DNA of 64,000 nucleotides, taken from NCBI RefSeq assembly GCF_032854445.1, contig NC_088295.1, positions 1,178,501 through 1,242,500 on the forward strand. The letters run 5' to 3'. Each line of letters starts with the position of its first letter. Within the stretch, counting starts at the first letter, position 1. The translations under genes were made by a program, and so were the position numbers. Origin of the DNA: Liolophura sinensis (lineage: Eukaryota > Mollusca > Polyplacophora > Chitonida > Chitonidae). Shown here piece after piece: positions 21,870 through 34,025 of the stretch. The notes beneath the pieces are model-generated. The model was not told the DNA's origin. It searched no databases and saw only the letters and a program-made list of their open reading frames with translations.

Positions 21870-22106
21870 CAATCAGCAAGAGATTTTTTTTTTTTTTTTT
21901 TTTGGATTGGTGTTTTACGCCGTACTCAAGAATATTTCACTTCTACGACGGCGGCCAGCATTATGGTGGGTGGAAACCGGGCAGAGCCCGGGGGAAACCC
22001 ACGACCATCCGCAGGTTGCTGACAGACCTTCTCACGTACGGTCGGAGAGGAAGCCAGCATGAGCTGGACTTGAACTCACAGCGACCGCATTGCAATCAGC
22101 AAGAGA
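21870..22106 (-). mobile_element. V-SINE-like family A, 5'-truncated, with 14-bp target-site duplication
   Basis: CAATCAGCAAGAGA is present at 21870-21883 and 22093-22106, flanking a poly-T run (the A tail on the plus strand) and about 190 bp of SINE that stops at GCGACCGCATTG. The perfect duplication shows L1/RTE-like target-primed insertion with early termination. Confidence 0.92.
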
Positions 22107-22417
22107 ATGCGTGTTGCATGATTGGTGGCTTAGGTCTAATATGGTGGAAGAAAATATTTCGGGATTTCGGCAGAATGCTTAATCATTGGGTCATAGCTAT
22201 GCCAACATTCGGTTGGTCAGTAAAAGAGTTGCGTTAGTTAATTAAATGTTAAGACGTGCTATCCAATTTCTCTGTGGCTTTGGTAATCAACCTGCCAGGG
22301 ATTAAGCACAACATGGGGTATTTCACGCCTGTACCAGTGGGAATGTTTGTGCGTGCGCATACAGGAATAGCTCAGCTACAACCCTTCACTGCGCTTGGTC
22401 ATTTGACCATGTTACAC
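22107..22417. other. No feature seen
   Basis: No gene or repeat was recognised in this stretch. Confidence 0.45.
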
Positions 22418-22555
22418 AACCCCGGACTCCAGACCAGTGAGCCACGTTACACAACCCCGGATTCCAGACCAGTGGGCCATGTTACACACCCCGGACTCCA
22501 GACCAGTGGGCCCCTTACACACCTCGGGTTCCAGGCCAGTGGGCCATGTTATTCC
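22418..22555. repeat. ~36-bp tandem repeat, about four copies
   Basis: Unit with CCCCGGACTCCAGACCAGTG followed by GGCCATGTTACACA. It degrades in the last copy. Confidence 0.85.
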
Positions 22556-24045
22556 TTTAGAAAATGAATTAATGACACAAAATGGCAAATTTATCGTAAG
22601 CCAAGTGTATTCTAAAGGCTGGGTTGGTGGTTAGTTAAGAAAGTGACGTCAATTTCGTTGAAAACATGCATGCAAAGAACAGCTGAACATGTGGGTCAAC
22701 AATGACAATGGCATCACCCTCAATTTTACAACTGTCCCTGCCGATTTTAGCAAAAAACTTCCACGAATGATTGCAAGTCTCCTGTAGCCAGTCCCTCCCA
22801 TATTATGTAAATTACTGCGCGTGAAAACGAAGGTATAAAATCAAGTGAATCTTATTCTCCACCACCCTAATGAGGTAAAGATTTGTGCGGTCAGTAGGGT
22901 TCAAACCACAGAGGGTACGGTGTCACCTGTCCACACCAGTGAACTAATAAAGGGACTGGTATTGCGAAATACTGGCCTAGCTAGCCAAGCGTGAGAAGAT
23001 GAGAAAGCTATAATTTAGATTAAAGTAGTTTTTTCCTTCAGCGGAATTTGTGGTACATAGTATTCCATTCCTGTAGGTTTCTAGAAGCTGAGACAGTCAG
23101 GGGTGAACTGAATAACTTGAACATGTAACCCAGTTTGACCGTATATACTGTGGATTGTCCGATCAGTTCATGCCACAGAGATTCTCAGTCCTCAATACAG
23201 ACAAGAGGGAATATTTCTAAGGTACTTACTGGTTGTCTTTTGCGGATGATGAGGTATCGTTGAAGTAGTAATCCAAACTGGCGAAGTAACCCCATGGCCA
23301 GTGCTTGGGCTGATCCTAGAGGACCCGCTCTCCACACAATTCGCTCGTCTCTGCTCCGCACGTGAAGCTACGACTGACCTGGGGAATGTACAAAACACTT
23401 GTTTACTTGTCATGAATCCTACCACTCCGCTCGCTATACAGGTGTACATGCTTGAATAGACACGCCTTCTGCATGAGAAAGGGGTTATCACGTGAGACGA
23501 CCCTCTGGACTAGCCAGTATGGCAGCACTACAGACAACTGTCCCCATATAGCGGGTTTGGTGTAGTCAGCTCTGGCCAGGGCGTAGAGTACTCACCATAC
23601 CTGAACACAGTGCTTCAGTGAGGCCGGCTTATGTAACCCGCAGCCTGGCTTCTACTGTCACCGCCCCCCCCCCCCCCCCCCCCCCACCAGTGGCTCCAAC
23701 AACGGTGTAACCGAAAAGCATTACATAGAATTATATCTTCACAAGATTTTGCCTGGCGCGTTCCGATGATGTCATATGTTAATAGTGTTACAGTAACAAG
23801 TTAGTCACGCCCTCCTAAGTATGTAGGCCTATTATTTGCACCATCCTACAATACAAAGAACACTAAATAGGGCTCAAGAAATAATAAGATACTCTCGATA
23901 ACCATCTACAAAACACAGTATTTTTTATTCATGTGTGGCAGTTTTCTTTTTCCCTGTTCGGATTCCTCCGCATCTTCATATTTTTTCTTTGAGTACCGGT
24001 ACTGTATTAAACGCAAATCTAAAGAAAATAAGGTTCAGATCAGGT
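22556..24045. other. No gene seen; poly-C run
   Basis: Unique-looking DNA. A C homopolymer lies at about 23664-23686, a likely assembly weak spot. A 99-codon minus-strand frame at 23192-23491 has no recognisable domain. Confidence 0.45.
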
Positions 24046-24237
24046 GAGTTCCCGCTGGTGAGTTCCCGCTGGTGAGTTCCCACTGGTGAGTTCCCCCTGG
24101 TGGGTTCCAAATGGTCAATTCCACATGGTCAATTTCCACTAGTGAGTTGTCAGTAGTCAGTTCACACTAGTCAGTTCCCACTGGAGAGTTCCCACCAGTC
24201 AGTTCCCACTAGACTGAGTCCCCATTGGTCAGTTCCA
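24046..24237. repeat. ~14-bp minisatellite
   Basis: About 13 diverged units of GGTGAGTTCCCACT type (TCAGTTCCCACTAG variants). Confidence 0.85.
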
Positions 24238-24242
24238 CCGCA

Positions 24243-24564
24243 TGTAGACATTATTCCTTGTCAGGGCCGCCTCCAGAACGACCAATTATTCCTTGTCAGG
24301 GCCGCCTCCAGAACAACCAATTATTCCTTGTCAGGGCCGCCTCCAGACGATCAATTATTCCTTGCCAGGGCCGCCTCCAGAACGACCAATTATTCCTTGT
24401 CAGGGCCGCCTCCAGAACGACCAATTATTCCTTGTCAGGGCCGCCTCCAGAACGACCAATTATTCCTTGTTAGGGCCGCCTCCAGAACGACCAATTATTC
24501 CTTGTGAGGGCCGTCTCCAGAACGACCAATTATTCCTTGTCAGGGCAGCCTCCAGAACGACCAA
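24243..24564. repeat. 36-bp minisatellite
   Basis: Nine close copies of a unit with ATTATTCCTTGTCAGGGCCG, then CCTCCAGAACGACCA. A 12-codon unit, so long frames result. Confidence 0.93.
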
Positions 24565-26475
24565 CCCACTAATATACACTTTTGTAATAAAAGTCGCAAA
24601 ATATGGTAAATTTTACATAACATTAAATTTACATAAATTTGAATATTCCAGTACTGGCATCAAATACTTCCACACGGTTTATTGCCAAATGTTTTCCAGT
24701 ATTATTCTCTAAGTTTCTAAGGTAAATATGAAAAATGTTACACATGCCAATTATATGTGTGTAATTCCCGCGGCATATAATGGGAGACGATATAGCGATC
24801 ACCACCGTGCGTCTGTACGACTTGAATAAAGATGAACCTTGTCAACGCAACTCCCTCTATATGTGAAGGTCTTTAACAGATTTTCTATGAAACTTGGAAG
24901 ATGTCTTTAGGGCGATATGTAGATGTGCGTGAGCGATTTTAATTCCATTCCGTAAAATATTACATAATGTAAGTTATCGCCCTCTAAAAATAGAATCTGG
25001 ACAAAAACTGAGATCTTGTGAAACCACACTATTGATAGTTGCATTGGGTTTTCCTGAAGTGCATAGAAAAGTTGAAGGCAATATGTACGTATGAAGATAT
25101 GTGTGTGTGTGTGTTTTTTTTAGTGTGCGAGTTATTTTCCATGTTCTCGCTGTGTGAAGATGGAATTCGGAATTTAATAAAATTAGACACTGTCAGATTC
25201 CAATGCAGTTTCCAATAGGTTTAAATTTACAGACGTGTGTATGTCAGTATATGCGGAAGTGCGCATGCCTTTTTCGTTGCATTTCATCCGTTATTGTCCA
25301 AGTTAGAACTGTTTGGAGGTTGAATGTTGGCTGAGGGAAATAGAAGCTAGTCACTGGCTGAGGGAAATAGAAGCTAGTCAATGGCTGAGGGAAATAGAAG
25401 CTAGTCATACATAAAGCTTTCATCATTTCTGAACAAAGTTTCACGAAACTTTGCGTATAGGTAACAGGTTACGGACTACATTGCTTGTATGTCGTGAATT
25501 ATCTCCAATAATTATGTCCTTGTTTCAAAACTGCATAGTCCTCGTAACACTGCTCTGAGTTTAGTTAATTTGTGTGTGTCTTTATGAACACTTTTAATTT
25601 ATGCATTATTTTCAAACAGAACAAAAGTTTTTCCAATGACATGTACGGAACACCGGATACAAAATTGTGCCAGAATTCAACGGTGGAAATTCTCTTCCAC
25701 TGTCATGACTGGAAAATAACGAATCAGAAGGCGCGAAGAACGTGCGTTAGGGGAACACGGGGAAATGGCGCCTTGTGTCTGTATAAAAATATTCTCATCT
25801 CTGTTGGGGATCAAAAACTACTAAGACCCATCTCTAATTCTTACTTAGTTGACAATTTAGTAATCCTGCCAACTAGCCCAAATCAGAATTTATCTTTACG
25901 ATGATGTCTATTTGCTGATGGCGTGACATGTAAACAATCAGTAATCAATAACAAATATGACATCATCGACTGGTTTTATATTTGTATTCATTGTTAAAAT
26001 TAAATATATATCTTGTATTTCTTTTTTCTTGTTGAAAAATTTAAATTCTTTTCACTATTCCACATTGTTCTTAATGCATAATACAATTTTCTTTGACACT
26101 TTGACAAAAAATATTTTGTAGACTTGTACAAAACCATTGTACACATATACTTAATTCTTTTGTACGCATGTGGAAATATTTTGTACATTAGCTGAATTTC
26201 TGCACATTACATACAACATTTGAAAACAGGTACAGAAATAAGCACAAATGCCTGTGTACAAATGAAATGAAACTGAACAAAAGTTTTTACATAAGTACAA
26301 ACTAATTGGACGTGTGTAATTCTTTGGCCTACATGTATATGTTATAATTATTAGAAAATAAATAGGTGGAAAATAGTCCGGAAAAGGGACAGAAAGCACG
26401 GAATGTGCATACAGCCGCATGATTATCTACTATAGGGTGGATGAAATACATGTAATATAATTAAAGACCTACAGT
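24565..26475. other. AT-rich, no gene supported
   Basis: Contains three ~27-bp copies of GGCTGAGGGAAATAGAAGCT at 25328-25405 and a GTGTGTGTGTGTG run near 25101. A 110-codon plus-strand frame at 25572-25904 and minus-strand frames at 26000-26420 show no recognisable domain. TTGTAC words are common at 26090-26300. Confidence 0.45.
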
Positions 26476-26592
26476 ATACAGAGTAAAACCAGACGAGCGA
26501 CCACAGTGTGATAGACGTACGGTATGGAGCGTAAAACCAGAGCAGCGACGACAGTGTGATAGACGTACAGCATAGAGAGTAAAACGAGACCA
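26476..26592. repeat. ~48-bp tandem repeat, 2.5 copies
   Basis: Unit with CAGTGTGATAGACGTACGG and GAGAGTAAAACCAGA; also one partial unit near 26940. Confidence 0.8.
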
Positions 26593-26956
26593 GCCACTGT
26601 GATACCTGGCAAATGGCTGCACGTAACAGGTGAAATATGGCTCCCGGTCAATTTAACTGAGTTAGGGTTTTATTCTAACTGCTCAAGTAAATGCATAATT
26701 AGCAGCAATTTCAACGCCCCCAAGCACCATGGTTTAAGCAGAATTAGGTTTAAAAAGCCAGTGATGGTAATTGCAATTTATTAGACGTCACTGGTCTAGA
26801 ATTACTCAAAATGCTGTGTTGTCATCACATTTAACATACAATCACACTAAAACAGCGCAAAGGGACTGGGCCTCGGGAATGCTTAGTCTACCAGCAGAAT
26901 CTTGGTTTATGCAGGAATACAATATGATTAAAGATGTACAGCATAGAAAGTAAAAC

Positions 26957-27500
26957 CATTTCTTTAGCTGTCACAGAGTCGATGAAATAAAGCATTTCAG
27001 GTCAGCTGTCATAGAGTGGACGAAATAAAGTATGTCAGGTTAGCTGTCATAGAGTGGACGAAATAAAGCATTTCTGGTTAGCTGTCATAGAGTGGACGAA
27101 ATAAAGCATTTCTGGTTAGCTGTCATACAGTGGATGAAATAAAGCATTTCAGGTTAGCTGTCATAGAGTGGACGAAATGAAGCATTTCTAGTTAGCTGTC
27201 ATAGAGTGGACGAAATAAAGCATTTCAGGTCAGCTGTCATACAGTGGATAAAATAAAGCATTTCTGGTTGGCTGTCATACAGTGGACGAAATAAAGCATT
27301 TCTGAATAGCTGTCATAGAGTGGATGAAATAAAGCATTTCTGGTTAGCTGTCATAGAGTGGATGAAATAAAGCATTTCTGGTTAGCTGTCATGGAGTGGA
27401 CGAAATAAAGTATTTCTGGTTAGCTGTCATAGAGTGGACGAAATAAAGCATTTCTGGTTAGCTGTCATAGAGTGGACGAAATAAAGCATTTCTGGTTAGC
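26957..27500. repeat. 38-bp minisatellite with AATAAA in each unit
   Basis: About 14 close copies of a unit with TTAGCTGTCATAGAGTGGAC then GAAATAAAGCATTTCTGG. Nearly every unit has a plus-strand AATAAA hexamer. Confidence 0.95.
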
Positions 27501-27517
27501 ATTGCTCACTTCAAAAC

Positions 27518-27776
27518 GTGACGATAATGAGTGATGCACTCATGCTCTATGTACGGACAACGTAATGATAATGAGTGAATCACTCATGCACTATGTACGA
27601 CAACGTAATGATAATGAGTGAATCACTCATGCACTATGTACGACAACGTAATGATAATGAGTGATGCGCTCATGCACTATGTACGGACAACGTAATGATA
27701 ATGAGTGATGCACTCATGCACTATGTACGGACAACGTAATGATAATGAGTGATGCGCTCATGCAATATGTACGGAT
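27518..27776. repeat. 44/45-bp minisatellite with hairpin-forming core
   Basis: Six copies of a unit with GATAATGAGTGATGCACTCA then TGCACTATGTACGGACAACG. The core TGAGTGA-(A/T)-TCACTCA or TGAGTGATGCACTCA is a near-perfect inverted repeat. Confidence 0.93.
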
Positions 27777-29864
27777 AAAAATGAACGTTACCGCGTTGAG
27801 CAACGACCCACGTTCTGCATAGGTCTGCCGGCGTGGAGCAATGCGGCATGCATAGCTTTTTCATATTGATGTACAGTGCCTGAGAAAGCACACCCTGTTT
27901 TACACACAAAATACAGCATATGTAACAGAGCGTGTAATCGTATATTGATCCGGATTCTTTATAGAATTTATCCTATGTGGCATGAGTGTTAAAACAAATA
28001 TCATGTTTTGCACAAGCGCTCGTCTCTTTGACCCATTTCCTGTGAATCATATAAAAACATCTGTCTCTTTCGTATTGTGTAATGAGGCTTCATATAAATT
28101 TATGACGGCACCAAGTTTGGCCATATTTCTCATTTCCCTGACCCTAGATCTCGGAGTAACATAACAGAGGGATAGGCAACGAGACGCAGTCACGTTATTT
28201 CACGGCCTCGATGAGACATCTCGTGAATCTGACAGTACATGACAGGGCCAATAAGAGGGACGAGAATACGGGAACTTGATTAAGTTACTGACTTGTTCTT
28301 TTTTTCTTTTCATGGGACACACTGACATGATTTTTCTTTCTAAATCGACGATGCATTACAAAGGTATCTGGCAATAATAACTTTTGAGCGATCCGTTACC
28401 ACTGGTGATCAGATTCTACCGGTTAGCATTTACCTCTCCGACGGAGACCTGTTTTTCAAAATTGGGCTGTTGTAAAGAATAGCGTTATATTTTCGTGTAA
28501 CTTTCTACGTGACTACCTACCTAAATGCATCCATGCTTCGTTGGCCAAATATGGAGCAGACCCTTTTCAGATATAGTTCATGTGACAAAGGCATATGCGC
28601 ATTCGACCCTTACCATGTTCATATGTCTTAAAGGCGTCTAAAAACCATTTTCTAGCACATCAACTCGAGCGGTGTAGTGGTATAAGCAACCTGCTAAGGA
28701 CCCAACATGTTGTCTGATGGAAGTTCAAATTCCAGAATATTCCATAACCAGGTAAGTAATCAGTAAAAGCACGTGACAGTGGAAAAAAATGACGTCAGAA
28801 TGCACTTGGAAATCAACACGGAAATATAACCCTAGTCCTTACAACTCCCCCGAAATAACAGTTCAGCTACATTGTCGAGCAGCACCGCGGATTTTCCCAA
28901 GTAACACCACTTTCATTTTTCATAATTTTATCTGATTTTTGTTGTGTGGAGCAGGTAATATCATTTTCTGTGGTTTCTTATAATTGATGTGTGGCTAACT
29001 TTCTGAAATGTAGGTATTTTCAATTTATCGTCATTTTCCTCTTCTAAAGCTTTCTTTGTCAACACCAATACGTAATTCCTTTCGTTTTTAAAAAGTACAC
29101 ACTTTTGCGGGAGGTGTGGTATACTTGTTGGTGACAAGTTACATAGAAAAATATGCTTGTAAATGTCATATTTTCAGTGTAAAGTCGGTATGAAATTAGC
29201 TCTAGCGGGCTGTTCGGACATAGTTATGTAATGGTTTACCAGAGATAACCCCTAGCTAATTAGTAGGCCTATCACAGATAATCTTTAGTTAATTAGTAGG
29301 CCTAGCATATAGCCCTCTTGCACCATATTTTCTTTTATCAGTGAAAAACCTGATTTTAACACAAATAACCTGCTCAGACAGAAATATACGTTTACAACCA
29401 ATTATCAGATTGTTGAATATATAAATGTTAATTCCTATTTATAAAAATATTATGTTATAGTGATGAATAGATAGGCCTTATATTTGTTGTTAATCTGCAA
29501 ACCTGTCTATTTGATTTCATATGTATTTAGTATATATTTAAATCTGTGCTTTAAAGTAAAAACTAATGATAAATTTCAAGTGTTACAAATATATTAATGT
29601 TTTATACTCCCCTCAGGCCTTTCCAGGAATTACTTAACTCTGTCTGCTCTATTTAACTGTGTTGTGAGCTACACAGAATAAATTCCTAGATACGAGTGCT
29701 TTATACGGTGTGTTTGTTAGGGGTATGCAAATATTTCATACTGTTTTCTTATATGGGCCTTCTCGGTAATTGTTCATCTCTTGAAATGCATAATTACTTG
29801 ATGAAAACAACATGTTGACATATACGCCTACATTGATTGCTTCATATAGCACATATAGCTCATC
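27777..29864. other. AT-rich, no gene supported
   Basis: At 28665-28735 a tRNA-like stretch (TAGTGGTATAAGC and GTTCAAATTCC, spaced like A and B boxes) may be a worn tRNA-derived SINE head. Two copies of TAATTAGTAGGCCTA lie at 29257-29305. Nothing else was seen. Confidence 0.4.
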
Positions 29865-29988
29865 GCGCTAGGAATAAAATGAAAGCTAGAGCACATTCAT
29901 GCAACCTGTAGTTCTTTATTCTGTTTACACTCCGGTTACATGTAAAATCTAAAACCCGTAAAAGATAGGTCACGGACTTAGAATATTA
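29865..29988 (-). repeat. 3' LTR remnant of the retrotransposon
   Basis: About 125 bp ending (plus strand) in ACTTAGAATATT next to the polypurine tract. It matches 33968-34025 except for about 60 bp present here and absent there. No target-site duplication was recognised. Confidence 0.6.
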
Positions 29989-30176
29989 CGTCCCTCCCTA
30001 AGTTTAAGAAAGCAAATCTGCAAACTGTAAAACTAGTCAAATGAATTGTCTAAAGACGCACTGCCAGTGCATGAAGTACGACAATCCTAAAAACGTACTA
30101 GCCGTGCACAAGGTATGAAAAACCTGTATGTCCTTCTCTTACGTCGTTATCGAACTAGGTCTGAGACTAAACACAT

Positions 30177-31227
30177 TTAGAAATGTTGACAGTTTCTACG
30201 GTATGGTTGCACTGAACAGTGACACACATAGTCCTTCAGGTGGACAGGTGGACCGCGTGAATGTCTCACAGGATAGCGCCTTTCAGGTTCCCCGGACGGT
30301 GTATGTTGCCCTTGCCAAATGGAATCCTCACCATCAGACTCAAACTCCACTGGTGTCTTGGTGCTTGGTCTAGGTGGAAAAACTTTGAAATGAGAGCTGT
30401 TACGGGCAAATGTTTTGGAACCGTCGGTGACTTGTATTAGTGATCCACTGATCTTTACCACTGTCTATGGTTGGTTGATATATGGAGGATCGAACTCCCT
30501 TTTGTTGAGGTTCTTCACGAGGATCGTGTCTCTTAGTTTGATCTTCCTGGTTATGTGCGCCTGTGGATGTCTGCACAGGTTTTCATTTTCCGCTTTGCCT
30601 CATCGTCTTTCAGCTGGATGGTAGTAGATGGAGCCATGGGTGGCGTAGGAATGATCGGCTCCGGGAGACTAGTTCTTATCGGACTGCCAAACAATTCTGT
30701 CACAAGAGGTATGGAAGTTGTGGAGTGACGAGTGGCACGATGGTTACGTAAAAATGTCCACAAATCATGCCTTCATGGCTTCCCATTTTCAGTGTTTGAA
30801 GCCCAACAATGTGGCGAAGTCGGCCATGTCTTTACTCTGAAAAGTGGGGCCGTTTTCTGCCTTCACGAGCTCTAGGATGCCGTGGATAGAAAAACTTCTG
30901 TCAGATTTGAGTATGCCTGTATTCGTACTTGCTGATGGGACAGTGTCGACCTCTGGATATAGCGAATAATCATCCATTACGACTCGAAGATATTCTTCAG
31001 ACGGTAGAGGTCCATTGAAGTCCACGCTGACGTTCTGCCAGGGTTTGACTGGGAACTCTGTCATGTTCAGAGGTTTTCTTGTAGTGATTCCATTTGCTGA
31101 CCCAAGGACGGAAGCCAGAGAGCCTTAGTTTTTGCCATACCTTTGTGTCCAGAATGAGCAATATTAATTTCTCGCTGCTGAAGTTTGCTGGGGAAAATAA
31201 TTCTGCTGTTGCGAAGAAAAATTTCAC
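30177..31227 (-). pseudogene. Integrase region of the Ty3/gypsy element
   Basis: Fragments in several frames. The integrase core begins PWQNVSVDFNGPLP (first catalytic D) near 31020 and continues to ELVKAENGPTFQS near 30850, where the second catalytic Asp of the family's DNGP motif is Glu. The region above 31060 holds the remains of the N-terminal zinc-binding part, and 30177-30760 the polar C-terminal tail with VHLKDYVCH. It is broken by stops and frame changes. Confidence 0.8.
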
Positions 31228-31569
31228 CCTGTGAGGCTAGGTGAGCTCATCTTTCAGCCTGGCAAAGGACCTACATTGATTGAGTCGGGAGCGTTCCACG
31301 TCTTTCCACTGCTTTGTTCGCAGCGAATGTTCGCAGCGAATGAATAACACATCGTCATGAGTGTTGCGTCATGTTTGGTTGCCGTACGGATGTCATCAGT
31401 CGTCATGTTTTGGGGAACGGTATGCAAACAGATAAAGTTTAGCTGGTGTTCTGCAACTTTAACTTGTCGATTGATCTTCAGGAATGTGGATGAATGTCTA
31501 TGCATGTACTCCGCAGGGTTGTCTACACCTTTTCTGTGGATGACTTTGAAGTCGTAGTTGGGCTGTAGT

Positions 31570-32044
31570 TTAATTCTCCATCTCTCTATTCTCTATTTGT
31601 TGTAGGTTTCCGACAATTGCCTCCCGAGGTTTGTGGTCCGTTACAACATGGAATGGTTGTCCGTACAGATATTGGTGAAAGTGCTGTATTCTCCATGTAA
31701 TAACCAAAGCTTCTCGCTCTGTTTCTGCGTCTGTGAAAGAACGACTTGCATAAGCGACGACTTTCGCTGACTTCTCATGAGTTTGCGTTAGCATGGCCCC
31801 AAGACCTACACGGCTGGCATCAACGATAAGCTCAGTTTGTTTTGTAGAGTTGAAGTAAGTTGGTCGAGAGAAATCTGTTCCCGATCACCCCATTTGTATT
31901 CAGTGTCTTTCTCGCCAACTCTCGAAGGGGTGGGGTGATTGTTGCCAAGTTGGGGATAAAACAACCGCAGTAGTTAGCAAGCCCAAGCAAACTGTGGATT
32001 TCAGCAGGTGGCTGTAGAGGGCTAGCATTGTTAATGCCTGTCAC
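31570..32044 (-). pseudogene. RNase H and RT connection region of the Ty3/gypsy element
   Basis: The upper part (31832-32044) has EIHSLLGLANYCGCFIPNLA, the conserved RT thumb/connection block. The lower part (31570-31794) has VVAYASRSFTDAETE and HVVTDHKP, the RNase H primer-grip-like and catalytic Asp blocks. A frame break separates them. Confidence 0.85.
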
Positions 32045-32104
32045 CTTTTTGAGATCGACTGATATGCCCTTGTCGGAGAAAACACAATCGAAAAACTCCA
32101 GTTT

Positions 32105-32754
32105 TTACTTGTGAATCTGACACTGTTCTCGGTTTACGATTAGACTGTTCTCACTAAGACGCTGGAGGACGGCTGCGAGACGATCCTCGTGCTCTGGGTC
32201 GCTTCTGGCTGATAACAGGATGTGGCCATTGATGTTAATTACCATAGGGATGCCTTGTTGAAACTGCTGGATGGTGTTTTGGCAGATTTCCGTTGCAGAC
32301 TTTACACCAAAGCTGAGTCTTTTGTACCGGAATAGCCCAGTATGGGTTGAGAAGGTTGTCAAGGAACGTGAGTCAGGGGCTAATTCCAACTGCTGGTATG
32401 CTGAATTGAGGTATAGTTTTGTAAATGTTGAGAAGACATTCAGGTCAGAGATTATGTCATCAAGTGTTGGCATGGGGTGACTCTCTCGATGGCCTCATTG
32501 GCTTTGTATAGATCTGCACAAATCCTAATTTGGTCAGGTGGCTTGGGAACTACCTCAATAGGAGAGGTCCATGGTGTTGGACCGGAGACTCGATTACATC
32601 CGGAGACAATTTCCGATTCAACTACCGGTTTTACGGTCTTTCTGTGACAGTTAACTGCATGGTTTTTCAATTTGCCAAGTCCACTGAAAATATTTGGAAA
32701 ACTCTGTATGGTACGATCGGTGTTTGGGGACAGTGAGTTAACCACCTTGATCAA
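32105..32754 (-). pseudogene. Reverse transcriptase of the Ty3/gypsy element
   Basis: Two overlapping frames cover the fingers and palm: TPWTSPIEVVPKP and RICADLYKANEAI, then FTKLYLNSAYQQLELAP, TTFSTHTGLFRYKRLSFGVK and VININGHILLSAR. In active members motif A has an Asp where this copy has Tyr (LYLNSAY), and motif C has two Asp where this copy has Asn-Gly (ININGHILL). All three metal-binding residues are therefore lost, so the copy cannot be active. Confidence 0.88.
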
Positions 32755-32849
32755 CCATAAAGCAGTGGCTGTGCGGTAGGTTAGAAGTCTTTCTGCCTTT
32801 CCTGGTATAACATAATATGGGTCAAGGGACCACTTGGAGGATGATTCAA

Positions 32850-33075
32850 TTTCTGCTTAAAATTTACCGAGTAGAGGGATGTGCTTGTTAGCGTTGTATG
32901 GGTATACTCTAGTGTTAGTTTTGGACAGGACAGGCTTGTTCGTTAACCTGTTGTAAGTACTGAAGGACATCGGGTTAATTGTCGATCCGGTGTCAGTTAA
33001 CACTTTGAACCCCTGACCATTGATGTTAACCGTTGTAATCGGCTGGTCACTTTTACTGGACGGTTTGTTAAAAAC
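32850..33075 (-). pseudogene. Aspartic protease region of the Ty3/gypsy element
   Basis: Reads INGQGFKVLTDTGSTINPMS; the catalytic DTG triad is at about 32983-32994 and is intact. The rest of the domain can be followed to about 32870 without a recognisable start. Confidence 0.75.
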
Positions 33076-33199
33076 ATGAGTTGTTGCACGGAATACAAGT
33101 CATCCTCTGACGACGAATCGTGCTAGGGGAAGTTAGACATTCTGTTGTAAGTTCCGTCACTGTCACTGTCAACTTGTCTGGCTGATTGTTTAGGCTGAC

Positions 33200-33960
33200 T
33201 CTTTTCCATGACAGACACCCCCCACTAAAGTGTTCATGTTTGTTACAGTATCCACAGGTGCGGTCCTTTGCAGAGTAGGTCCTTGTATGTGGATAGGGAC
33301 CACCGCAAAAATAACACTCCTTGTTGCTGGACAGTGTTTTGTGATTGAGTTTCAGAGATTTCTAAAGTTCTTGCCGCATTCAATAAATCAGTCAGTGTCC
33401 AATAGGTTTTACGAAGAGCTCTGCGTCGGATTTTGTTTGACGAACACGTTTGTGTGATTTGTGTCTTGATTTCGTTGTCAGTGGACTGCAATCCACAGGT
33501 GGCTGTTAACTGCCTGTCTCGTCTGGAAGGTGTCTATTCGCTCGCCTGGTCGCTGGGAAACTTGTCTGAACTTTTTATATTCCACATTTCTAAACGGTGT
33601 GAAGTATTTTGTGAGCGCTTCGACATCTTTCTTGAAGTCTTTAGCATCACCAGCGTATATGTCACACAACTCGTCACCACCATAATGCAGCAAAAGCCCT
33701 CTTTTACATGTACATTCATCGTCGTTCACTGTAGCCACTCTTTTCAGCGTGTACATAAGGAGTCTGAGTCGCCATGGATGTTGAACTGTGGAAATGTAGA
33801 TAGGGATACTGCCCTGATGCCAACATGTGTTGTTGCTTTTTCGATCAAACGGTTGTTGTTTAATTTACCCAGCGAAATTTGTACCCATACAGAGCATGCA
33901 GCTCACAGGTCCATGGCGTGGTGGGTGTCCGGTGTTGAATTCTACTCGCCGCTCGTCGCC
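33200..33960 (-). pseudogene. gag region with zinc knuckles of the Ty3/gypsy element
   Basis: Reads DIYAGDAKDFKKDVEALTKY, then YFTPFRNVEYKKFRQ and QRPGERIDTF at 33530-33690, the usual capsid-like gag layout. At 33220-33325 two zinc-knuckle-like stretches follow (CYFCGG-x-YPH, CGYCNKHEHF-x3-C); the first lacks its last Cys. Frames change between the parts. Confidence 0.78.
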
Positions 33961-33967
33961 AGATATA

Positions 33968-34025
33968 GCGTTAGGAATAAATGTAAAATTTGACACCCGT
34001 AAAAGGTCACAGACTTAGAATATTC
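33968..34025 (-). repeat. 5' LTR remnant of the retrotransposon
   Basis: GCGTTAGGAATAAATG through ACTTAGAATATT matches both ends of the 29865-29988 copy; about 60 bp of the LTR interior is deleted. Confidence 0.55.

Larger units (their letters stand above)
29865..34025 (-). mobile_element. Degenerate Ty3/gypsy-type LTR retrotransposon
   Basis: Reads on the minus strand from about 34025 to 29865 and encodes, in order, gag-like, zinc-knuckle, protease, reverse transcriptase, RNase H and integrase sequence; this RT-RNaseH-integrase order is that of Ty3/gypsy elements. The two ends share GACTTAGAATATT, ACCCGTAAAAG and TAGGAATAAA, taken as LTR remnants. A purine-rich tract (minus strand AGGGAGGGACG, 29990-30000) abuts the 3' LTR. 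Many stops and frame changes make it non-functional. Confidence 0.85.

Noticed and set aside
28665-28735. Possible tRNA gene
   Set aside because: A- and B-box-like words are present, but the acceptor and anticodon stems do not pair; probably a worn SINE head.
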